Assembly (NCBI RefSeq): GCF_958295425.1
Contig: NC_081144.1
Location: forward strand, 3,459,739-3,523,738
Direction of reading: 5' to 3'
DNA: 64,000 bases
Origin: Solea solea
Lineage: Eukaryota; Chordata; Actinopteri; Pleuronectiformes; Soleidae
Shown here: positions 56,039 to 64,000 of the stretch, piece by piece
How positions within the stretch are numbered: position 1 is the first letter of the stretch
How the letters are laid out: the number at the start of each line of letters is the position of its first letter
Notes under the pieces: model-generated
Told to the model about the DNA's origin: nothing
The model's input: only the letters and a program-made list of their open reading frames with translations
Databases searched by the model: none
Made by a program: the position numbers and the translations under genes

Positions 56039-59000
56039 ATTCACCTGCGGGGGGAAAGATGTTAAAAAAAATAAAGGAATTGAAACGAAAAACAAAAATT
56101 CTGACTGTGATGCAAAACATTGCAACTTGTTGATCCTCATCTCCAGTGTATTTTCCCTTTGTTAGATTGTTGTTTGTGTATTAATATATTTAATCAGCTT
56201 CTTGTACCATAGAAAGTCTTTAAGTGTGAACAAGGGCCTTTCTACATGGAGTTTGCATGTTCTCCCTGTGTGTGTGTGTGTGTGTGTGTGTGTGGGGGGG
56301 TTTTCTCTAGGTTCTCCGGTTTCCTCCCACAGTCCAGAAACATTCAATATAGGGATTAGGTAGATTAGACACTCTAAATTGACTGTAGGTGTGAGAGTGA
56401 ATGGTTGTTTGCCCTGTGATGGACCGGTGAACTGTCCAGGGTGTCCAGCTGAGATCCACCCAAATATAATAAATCTGGAGCCGCAAAAACACTATTTGAT
56501 CTATAAAATGAAGACGACATCATGTCATGAGTTTTATATATTGATATAAAAGAACTAAAGTTTGTTGCATTTGTAAAATGTAAGAAATACAAGAAGAAAA
56601 CTGCTGTTCTTCTTGCTGAAATCAGACAGAGAGACAGACAGACAGACAGACAGATACCTATACAGTTGCCCTGTGTGTCCGGCGTGTAGCCCGCAGGACA
56701 GCGGGTTCTGGGGTTGCACCTGAACGAGCCCTCAGTGTTCACACACTCGAAGCCGAAGCCACAGTTATGGCTCATGTGCACACACTCGTTTATATCTGCG
56801 GGAGAACACAAACAAATGTGCTGATGAGCGCGCGCGGGGGGGAGGGAGGGAGGGAGGGAGGCGATTAACTGCGAATACAGCACAAAGCAAACATTATTAT
56901 TTTCACTCCAATAATGCACCCCTGTGTAATGCCGCACTTTGCCACTGGATGGCACTGTGGTCAAATGGCAGATGTTTGGGGCCTCTCACTCCCTTGTTCT
57001 GCTTCTCCTGAAGCTGTAAATGCTCCAGAGCTTAATTAAGAGTATGCCATGTTAATCAGAACGGCCTGAGCGACACTTTTTTGTTTTCAACTAAATGAGC
57101 AAATTTAAAGCCTTTCAGTGCGACCGTGTAACAAAACAATCCAGTCTATTCCCCCAGAGTCGTGTCACACCTGTCTACTAATGGATTCACCACCTTTTTT
57201 ATTGCTTCTACGGCTAAAAAAAGAACACAGCACGTGTGTTTGTGTGAGCACGTTGTGTTCTCAAGAACATTTGCAGCTTTTGCACCACGATAATTGCCCT
57301 TCAGAGCCCCGCGCGTAAAGGAAAGGTCTCTAAACTGCAGAGAGTGATTGAGCATCTTGCTCCTGACACAAGCCTGGCAGAGGCGGCGAGAGCTGAGTGA
57401 GCCCAACACCTGACGGAGGGAGGGAGGAAGAGGGAGGAAGAGGGAGGAAGAGGGAAGCCAGGGAGAGAGGGATAAATGTGTGAGAGATTGACTGCCGGTG
57501 AAGGCAACAAGTTCAGGGACCAGCAGAGGTCAAAGAGTTAATAGACTGTGAGAATTTAAAACCTTTCACCCTGGGCTGTTTTTAACCCAGATTTCACGGC
57601 TCTTTTATTTCCGGGAAGGTTTATGGGGTTTTTCCTCTTTGTATACGCAGCATGTATGTTCTTCACTACAGTCACAGTAATCACCATTAAACCAAAGGGG
57701 CTGATTGATTGATTGAGTCTGTCCCTCCTGCTTTTGTCTCTTTTGTTAATGGTGTAATTTGGATGACGTAAAACGGGAAGGACGTTTCTGACTGTGATGC
57801 ATTTTCCTTCACGTAAATCTTTGTCCTCCATAAAAAGGGTTTCCTGAGTCGTCCATTAAAGGTCCGGTGTGTACAAATGAGTGACATCTAGTGGTGAGAC
57901 TGTGAATTGACAGAGCAGCTGCTGTAGAACTGTGGCCTTCATGAAGCAAAGTAAAAGGCTCATTCTCAGGCTACGGAACATGAAACAACTTTTATTTTAA
58001 AGCCAAAAACAAACCAACATTGTGTTTTATTCAACTTCTGCCAACAAACCCATCATCCAGACTAATGGTTGATATACATACAACAACATTAACTGCTTTG
58101 TTTTATACTTTTAACACATGATGCAAATACTCAGTGAAAATGGTACTTTTTTTTATATGTCATATGTCGTTGGTGTGATGGGATTATGCTGGAGTGAGGA
58201 TTAAAAGTAGGTTTGTGTCCAGCTCTATCACTCTCTATTCAAATTATTTATATATGTATATGTGTGTATATATATACATATATATGTATATGTATATATG
58301 TATATGTGTGTGTGTGTATATATAAAAATATATATATATATAAGCTTGTGTGATGTTTTAATTACAGTTGTCCACATTATTATTCACTTACCTTTAGATT
58401 TATTGCCCTGTTCTTGATACTAATGTGTTTTTTTTATTATTATTATTGTTAAGTGGACATTGTTTCATATCAAAACAAACACTTTTAATTTGAAATTCTG
58501 TGAAATATCATCATGGATATCTTTATTGCGATGCCACGATGACATATTGTGTAATCACTTTAAGATTATATTGCTCACTTGCTACTGAGCAGTTGTTTTT
58601 TTTCTCCACTTGTTCTCTAGAGTGGCCTCATCGTCACCAAACTAGATGCCTTATAAATACAAATATATAATTTATATTCAGATGGCGGCTCCAGGACCAC
58701 ATGCAGCCAATAACCGACTTCATAGTGGCTCAGCCTGTGGTTCCACCAGAAATAACTGAAGAAGAACAAGAAGCACTTTTCACTGTCCCTTGAGATTCCT
58801 ACATCAATTCCTACCATAGTGTTAGTTCTTTTGTATTCTGTTATTTGAGGTTTGTGGGTCGTATTTTTGTCTTATTTCAAAGAGAAATACCTTCTTGATT
58901 TTATGGCACTTTATGCACCTGAGATGACTAAGATGCATTTATTTTCTTATTTTAAAATAGTTACGGCTAATACTGTGTACTTTATTTACGCACTGTGAGG

Positions 59001-62000
59001 TGTGGGAAGGACAGGTACGACCAAAACAACTTTATTGCTACTTCTTTTGTCATCACCTGCTGCTGATAACGTCTGGCCCAGCTAATTTCTTGGTTTGAAA
59101 ATGTGGCCCAGCTAAGTTTGTAATTGAAGATACGCAGTACGGATGGATGGAAGTGCATTACTGTGTTAAGAAGACAGTGGATATTAAGTTTTCTTGTCCG
59201 TTCATTCTATTTCAATGATTGAGAGGAAGAAAGTCCAGTTTCATTCAGGAGAGGAGGCAGAATTGAAAGTTTCATTCCATTTTCTCTAAGTGAACCATGA
59301 GTAGGACTGGTTTTCTCTCACTCTCTCTCACCACTGAAGTGGCAGCTGTTTGGAGGCGAAACATATTTTCTTGTTAAACTCTCATTTTGCCCTGATTGAA
59401 CAGTCTTTAACTTCACAAGGAGCTGCAAATGAGCCGGCTCTCCTCTCCTCCGAGCCCGGAGAGAAGCTCATCTGCAGCGGGAGACAGCGACTCCGCGTCG
59501 CGGGGGATTCTTCTTCCCGAGCCCTGCCGCTGCTTTATGAATGAGGCTTAGAGCAGCAATTTATGGTGCATGGAAATAATGAGATGTATCGGGAGGTAGT
59601 TGGGCGCCACCTACGATGGCACGCCAGGCTGCTCCACACACTGAGAGATAACGGCAAGTAAACATCGTGGAAGAAGCTCTCAGGAGTCACATTCTCTCAT
59701 ATTCCCCCCCCGAGTGTGCTCACATGTGAAATTACATAATCACTGGATGTGAAGAAGAAAAAGATCTCATTATTTAATACTTAGAGGTGGAAGCATTAAA
59801 GTGTGCTGCTTTCTTATATCATGAACATGCAGGAAAACAATGCTGTGGCTGTATGAGGTGCTGATGCATAGACAGTGCTGACTTCGCCGTGTATCATACT
59901 AGGATAAACACATTTAAGCCATTTAAACAAAAGGCTCACCTAATGCAGATCTAGCCCTGCTTAAATGAATGATATCTACTGCTTTTTAATAAATATCTAA
60001 CCGCAATTAATTTTGTCTGAAATTGCAATAGAGGAAATGTTCATTTTAACATAATTGTTCACATTTTCGGGGGGTAAAACCCATTTTAAAATGACTACTG
60101 TGTGTGCAAATACGTGCTAAACAAAGATATTTGGTTCAGTCTGTAGGTCAGGACAATATTTAATCTAATAATTGTATTTCAATATGCTTTTAAGCTTTAA
60201 TAAATCTTGAGCTGCAGTGAGCCACATTTCGATTTATTGTTCAGGCCTACTTCTCACACCAAAGTCTGATGAGAAACAAACAACAATTTTACATCATAGA
60301 AACAGGAGTTGTTGCTCCACTTCTGCCCCCATCAGTACATTTAAATTTGTTCTTATGTTACTTAGGTTTTTTAAAGATGAGCAGCTCCTGTGTCCCCATG
60401 AGCTAAGAGCAGGAAAATTCTTCTTAAGAAATCATTGACCACTTTAGTTAAGTGGTTAAAATATGCTTTTCCATGTGTCACTGACAGCCGTGGAGTTTTA
60501 GGCCGTGAGTGTGTGTCAGTGCCTGCGTCCAGCCTCACTCCATCACTCTCAGGCTGCCTATCGCCGATGAGGTGAGACTTACCTTCACAGACGTCGTCGT
60601 TGATGTGGTATCCCGCGGGACAGGCGATCGGCCTCTGACAGATGAAACTCCCCGCGTTGTTCACACAGCGCTCGTCCAACTGGCAGGCGTGCGCGGACAG
60701 ACACTCGTTTACGTCTGCAGCGTCACAAAAAGAGTCAGTGAGGTGAGGATGGAGAAATAAAGACAGCAAAGTCAGCAGTTATGGTCAGACTGAGGAGACA
60801 CAGGACAGACTTTCTGTGAAGTCTGTGAAGCACAGTGAGCTGCTCTCTGTGTCACTGCCTCAGTTTGATACTGTCAAGCCGGAGACAGACCAGCGGTTAT
60901 GGCTTCACGTAAAGATCTATCCCCCGGGCGACGGCTTTAACACAGAGAGGAGCGCTCCATCGGCCTCGCGATGAAAACACACAGCGCTCTGCCATTCTGA
61001 GTGCAGTGTCCAGTCAGTGAGATGTATATCGTCATAATAATCCTCAGTTTAAGAGTTTTTCCAGTATGTTTCTGTGAGTGAAGAGGATTTAGGCTGTATC
61101 TGCAAAATCTACAAGCACTGATGAGAGAACGAGGCAGATCAGTAGCCGACGCTCTTGCCAAGAAAGTCTCCTCAACTGGGACCAAACTCTTTCTGGCTGA
61201 GGAAGAATCATGAAACGAGGGCTGATGTTTCACATCACGTCACCAATTTTTTTGTTTTCTGGATTAGAACAAGATTTTTTTGTTTTTTTTTTGTTTGTTT
61301 CTTACCTTCACAGGAACGTCCGTCCGCCCTGAGGGAGAATCCTGTCGAGCAGGAGCAATGTGGCCTTCCGCCCACTGGGGTGCACTGTTGCTCGCAGGGG
61401 CCGTTTCCTAAAGACAATACATGGCAGCGTGAGGTCAAACATGATCTACTGTAAAAAGTTCTCCACACACCAGAGGAGAGAGAGCTCTGTGGAGACAGAA
61501 CGCTCTATCCACTGCCGTTGCCATTCGCTCATTTCCCCCTTTTTTTCCAGGTTGATCCTTAACCTGGGTTATATTGTGTTTCCTCCATGTTGGCCCTCCA
61601 CCCTGGTGTCATAGAAACGGAACAAGAGAAACAAAAGCGTGACCCTCTGATACCATCTCGCTGTTTTTGACATTTACAGCGCAACAGTATTGTATGGAAA
61701 TTGTCAGCGTGAAATAATAAAATGCCACTCAGTCGCAATCTGTGACTTCCTGCACAGAGATTAGACATTAAAGGGATAGTTAGATAGTTCAGGGGTTGTA
61801 TAACGCACTTACTGTACAAAATTCACAACTCTGTTATTTGTATTTCTACCAACTTTTACTTTTACTCCACTATATTTCCTCCAACTATCTTTGTTACTTG
61901 TTACTAACAAATTAAATCAGAAGCAGAAGAGTTGGTTATTATGGTCTGTATTTATATAGAGCTTTTCTAGTCTCGATGAGCAGCTTTACACAACACTTTT

Positions 62001-63076
62001 CACCCATTCACGCGCTTCAATGTGTCTCAAGGACACATAGACTAACAGAGCCAGGAATTGAACCCACAACCTTCCAGTTGGAAGACAATCCTAACTCTAC
62101 CTCGTGTACAATTTATATTATAAAATTATTTTTGATACTTAAATGTCATATACTTTAAGACTTTTACTTAAGTAATATTATAAAATGTGACTTCAAGTAA
62201 TTTTCTGGTAAAGATACTTGTACTTTTACTCAAGTATAATTTGAAGGTACTTTACACAACACTGACACAGTGTATGATATAAAAGTGTCTTCACAGGTGT
62301 GGACAAAAACAGCAGAAAAAAAAAAAGACTATTAAAGCCTCTTAACAAAAGGCTCACCTAATAAAATCTAAGCTTCAGTGCACGCTATCTAAATAGAAAA
62401 AAATACCGTTTGACAACTTTTTCTTATTGGAAAAATGAAGCTTGTGTCACTTTGTAACCTCAGTATCGTCCTGCACCAGAATACAATGACACAAACAGTG
62501 ATTTTGGTTGGTCCACAGCTGCAGACCAGCAAATTAAAAAACACTAACGTATTCTTAAAGGTCCCCTGTGTGACATTTAGAAGGGTTTATTGGCAGAAGT
62601 TGAACATATGACCCTTTGTAAATAAGTGTGTGATCCCTTCAAAATAAATCAAAAAACGTTTGATTTTATAGGCACTCTGCTACGGGGCGGCCGCCATCTT
62701 GTGCCAACATGTTTGAAACGGCAGCGCAGACTGACATGTGTTCTGCATTTTGAAGAGGAAGCTTAGAGTTCAAACGAATGCGAAAACCAGATGCATAGAC
62801 CCACCAAAAGAGACAGAGTTATTGAATAATGTGCTTCTGTAGTCACCTCCCAAACTATCTCTGTTATGGGATGAGTAAAACATGCTGGATGTGGGAGTTT
62901 TCAGCCTCTCTCTCACTCTCTCTCTCCCCTCATTATGTGTTTCTGACCTTCACACGGGTTGATTGGGACAGTGGCCTCGGAGGGAGGTGGTGGGGGCGAG
63001 GTGGACTCCACCGTTGCTCCTCTGTCATCCTCCTCCTCCTCCTCCTCCTTCAGTCTGTTCTCCTCGTCCATCATCT
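50420..63076 (-). CDS. fbln2: fbln2, fibulin-2 (3' half, eleven exons)
   Basis: Exons in transcript order are 63076-62948, 61407-61306, 60714-60583, 56795-56658, 55553-55413, 55297-55169, 53392-53267, 52773-52657, 52567-52439, 52111-51988 and 50777-50420. Frame is continuous over 541 codons including the stop. Order of modules: an acidic, Pro-rich linker, one EGF without a calcium motif, eight calcium-binding-type EGFs (D-I/V-N/D-E-C starts), and the fibulin C-terminal module. The series [36 protein letters not shown] and SRITYYYL-like [13 protein letters not shown] to [12 protein letters not shown] matches FBLN2 exon by exon and is closer to it than to FBLN1. Fibulin-2 is a secreted matrix glycoprotein of basement membranes and elastic fibres. 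The N-terminal Cys-rich region and anaphylatoxin modules lie past the right edge. The gene converges on wnt7a, as at human 3p25. Confidence 0.93.
50835..51015 (+). mobile_element. tRNA-related retroposon fragment (body only)
   Basis: GTTTCCTCCCACAGTCCAAA, AAATTGGACACTCTA and GCCCTGTGATGGACTAG match the body of the 35200 copy. It lies in the last fbln2 intron. Confidence 0.6.
51988..52111 (-). CDS. fbln2: fbln2 exon: last calcium-binding EGF
   Basis: It encodes [18 protein letters not shown] and [14 protein letters not shown]; it begins in phase 1 and ends in phase 2 (donor ACAC|GTGAGT). It carries an N-glycosylation sequon NCS. Confidence 0.92.
52439..52567 (-). CDS. fbln2: fbln2 exon: calcium-binding EGF 7
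   Basis: It encodes [17 protein letters not shown] and [16 protein letters not shown]; phase 1-1; donor CGAG|GTGAAC. Confidence 0.93.
52657..52773 (-). CDS. fbln2: fbln2 exon: calcium-binding EGF 6
   Basis: It encodes [20 protein letters not shown] and [15 protein letters not shown]; phase 1-1; donor GACG|GTGTGT. Confidence 0.94.
53013..53160 (+). mobile_element. tRNA-derived SINE
   Basis: The A box is GTGGCTCAGTGG (53023-53034) and the B box AGTTTGACTCC (53066-53076, consensus GGTTCGANTCC). The tail is TAAGTCGCTTTGGATAAAAG then CGTCTGCTAAATGAC, ending in ATGTAATGTAATAATGTAA units. The tail is a well-known fish SINE signature. It is antisense to fbln2 in an intron. Confidence 0.8.
53267..53392 (-). 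CDS. fbln2: fbln2 exon: calcium-binding EGF 5
   Basis: It encodes [19 protein letters not shown] and [15 protein letters not shown]; phase 1-1; donor GAAG|GTGTGT, which merges into an (AC)n run on the + strand. Confidence 0.93.
53393..55168 (-). other. fbln2 intron
   Basis: It holds (GT)n near 53596-53628 and the minisatellite; the remainder to 55168 is unique AT-rich sequence without recognisable exons. Confidence 0.5.
53750..53812. repeat. 15-bp minisatellite
   Basis: The unit AGAGCGGCAGGAGCA occurs about four times in tandem with minor changes, in an fbln2 intron. One reverse-strand reading gives a PAALA repeat, but no gene. Confidence 0.85.
55169..55297 (-). CDS. fbln2: fbln2 exon: calcium-binding EGF 4
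   Basis: It encodes [20 protein letters not shown] and [14 protein letters not shown]; phase 1-1; donor GCAG|GTATGT. Confidence 0.93.
55413..55553 (-). CDS. fbln2: fbln2 exon: calcium-binding EGF 3
   Basis: It encodes [18 protein letters not shown] and [16 protein letters not shown]; phase 1-1; donor GTCG|GTACGA. Confidence 0.93.
55641..55675. repeat. (CT)n microsatellite
   Basis: About 17 CT units, 90 bases upstream (in transcript sense) of an fbln2 EGF exon acceptor, where it reads GA on the transcript strand. Confidence 0.93.
56003..56037. repeat. (AC)n microsatellite
   Basis: About 17 AC units in an fbln2 intron. Confidence 0.93.
56235..56450 (+). mobile_element. tRNA-related retroposon fragment
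   Basis: CATGGAGTTTGCATGTTCTC, a (GT)n expansion (56269-56294), GGTTTCCTCCCACAGTCCAG and CTGTGATGGACCGGTGAACT match the family body. The GT array lies inside the element. Confidence 0.65.
56658..56795 (-). CDS. fbln2: fbln2 exon: calcium-binding EGF 2
   Basis: It encodes [18 protein letters not shown] and [16 protein letters not shown]; phase 1-1; donor ATAG|GTATCT. By order it corresponds to the EGF exon that is alternatively spliced in mammalian FBLN2. The 3.8 kb intron before it is the largest in this part of the gene. Confidence 0.92.
56796..60582 (-). other. fbln2 intron (3.8 kb)
   Basis: A GGGAGG tract lies near 56836-56860, a 10-bp tandem AGGGAGGAAG array at 57421-57450, a MITE-like fragment at 57855-57990 (GGTCCGGTGTGTACAAATGA, ACATCTAGTGGTGAGACTG) and a TATG/TATA-rich array at 58250-58345. 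No exon was found. Confidence 0.5.
60583..60714 (-). CDS. fbln2: fbln2 exon: calcium-binding EGF 1
   Basis: It encodes [17 protein letters not shown] and [17 protein letters not shown]; phase 1-1; donor GAAG|GTAAGT. Confidence 0.92.
61306..61407 (-). CDS. fbln2: fbln2 exon: EGF module without calcium motif
   Basis: The acceptor is TTTAG and the donor GAAG|GTAAGA. It encodes [23 protein letters not shown]... and completes six cysteines with the Cys from the preceding exon. Confidence 0.88.
61408..62947 (-). other. fbln2 intron
   Basis: It contains a copy of the GTGTCTTGCCCA-type retroposon (about 61945-62110, with GAATTGAACCCACAACCTTC) and a MITE-like piece from 62555 (TTAAAGGTCCCCTGTGTGAC). 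No exon was found. Confidence 0.5.
62948..63076 (-). CDS. fbln2: fbln2 exon: acidic/Pro-rich linker and EGF start
   Basis: The acceptor is GTGCAG and the donor GAAG|GTCAGA. It encodes [17 protein letters not shown], a [10 protein letters not shown] stretch and NPCE, whose Cys is the first of the following EGF. Six Glu codons are a (GAG)n repeat, probably length-variable. Phase 1-1. Confidence 0.75.
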
Positions 63077-64000
63077 CTGCACAAACATTTAATCACAGCG
63101 ACGGAATTAAAGTGTAATCCAGACTTTCACCTCTGCATCCTCCTTTAGCATCGGTGTCATGATCTCGATCATCGAGTTCCCAACTCCCAACGTTCTTAAC
63201 GAGATTGGGATTAAGTTTAAAAATGTAATGAAACAAATGCGAAAGAATTAGGTGCATCATAAGATCAATGGGGCAAATTAAATTCCTCCTGTGCTTTTCT
63301 GATTAAAAAGCTGATTTTTTGAAAAGTCAAATCTGCAGTACTTGCAAGTTTGATATAGCAGTTTAAAATACTGCATAAGATTTGTAATTATTTTTAATCA
63401 TTAGTTGCTGTCCATGTATTGGCGTAAGAAAAACTAATGTATGACCTTGAGGATATTCAAGTGAAGCAACATTTGCCTTGGACTCAAAATCAATTTGAGT
63501 TCAAAGCACACGAACACACCGAGGTCCCAGCAACGGGATCCTCCGTGAAACACATGAACAAGCCCTGCTGCTTCATCCAAAAGGTGTAACAGCTGAAGGT
63601 GAGACAGGAACAAAAAAAAAAAAAACACTGCCTGCAGAAAAACATTTGCTTTTATTAGAGAAGCGAGTCTCATCACTGTAATTTGCAGAGAACTCTGACA
63701 TTAGTAATCCTGTCGAGACAAGCTCGTGTTGGCAAATACGCGGCGTTGATTAAAAATCTGTGCTGCACAAAAAAAAGAAGTCACGCAGTTAAACCTGTAA
63801 ACAAATCTATACGGAAAGTGTACGTTGTTTTTTATTTATTTGTGTACGACTTTGAAACTGAGAGATATGTTGATATTGAGAATATGTGGGCATTGCTGTC
63901 ACTCCAGGAAGAGGATGTTAGTGTGCGATTAGAATAACTATTATTAGGCAGTATCAGGCCTCGCAGACAGGAAGGAACTCAAAGAGAGCAGGAAAATAAT
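63077..64000. other. Right edge, fbln2 intron
   Basis: No fbln2 exon could be recognised here. It is presumed to be intron leading to the upstream anaphylatoxin or N-terminal exons outside the window. Confidence 0.5.

Noticed and set aside
63126..63175. Possible donor GCAGAG|GTGAAA on the minus strand near 63130
   Set aside because: No acceptor with a pyrimidine tract precedes it and the reading is not fibulin-like.
63434..63676. Minus-strand frame with a TTCAG acceptor-like site, considered as another fbln2 exon
   Set aside because: The segment has no anaphylatoxin or EGF cysteine pattern, and its downstream donor does not give the phase needed to join 63076.

Overview
This is vertebrate nuclear DNA, almost certainly from a teleost fish. 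Genes are split into short exons with GT...AG introns, and the non-coding part is filled with fish-type short inverted-repeat transposons, tRNA-related retroposons and abundant microsatellites. I see no bacterial operons, CRISPR arrays, canonical tRNA or rRNA genes. The species cannot be fixed from the sequence.

Layout, left to right. (1) 1-1802, + strand: the 3' end of ptpdc1 (protein tyrosine phosphatase domain containing 1), four coding exons, cut by the left edge. (2) 2204-7324, - strand: a complete ten-exon fbxw12-like gene (F-box plus degenerate WD repeats, 471 residues when the exons are joined), tail to tail with ptpdc1. (3) 8605-9953, - strand: a decayed tandem copy of the same F-box/WD gene, with lost start codon, lost splice donor and missing exons. 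(4) 11600-19600, + strand: wnt7a, complete in four exons (350 residues), with a TATA-like box and a leader carrying four upstream reading frames; the last of these overlaps the wnt7a start codon as ATGA. (5) 19600-50000: about 30 kb without a gene I can recognise. It holds several transposon families, a LINE reverse-transcriptase fragment, large microsatellites, one unexplained exon-like reading frame (35849-36063) and stretches that could be regulatory. (6) 50420-63076, - strand: the 3' half of fbln2 (fibulin-2): a Glu/Pro-rich linker exon, nine EGF modules one exon each, and the fibulin-type C-terminal module. The 5' exons lie beyond the right edge.

The pairing of wnt7a with fbln2, tail to tail, matches the WNT7A-FBLN2 neighbourhood of human 3p25 and parallels the WNT7B-FBLN1 neighbourhood of 22q13, which supports the wnt7a and fbln2 names independently of protein similarity. 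Wnt7a is a secreted lipid-modified signal and fibulin-2 a secreted matrix glycoprotein. Ptpdc1 is a phosphatase-family protein linked to cilia and centrosomes, and Fbxw12 a presumed SCF ubiquitin-ligase adaptor. They form a genomic neighbourhood, not a pathway. Exon boundaries below were derived by hand from splice signals and reading-frame continuity; names come from remembered family sequences, not from a database search.
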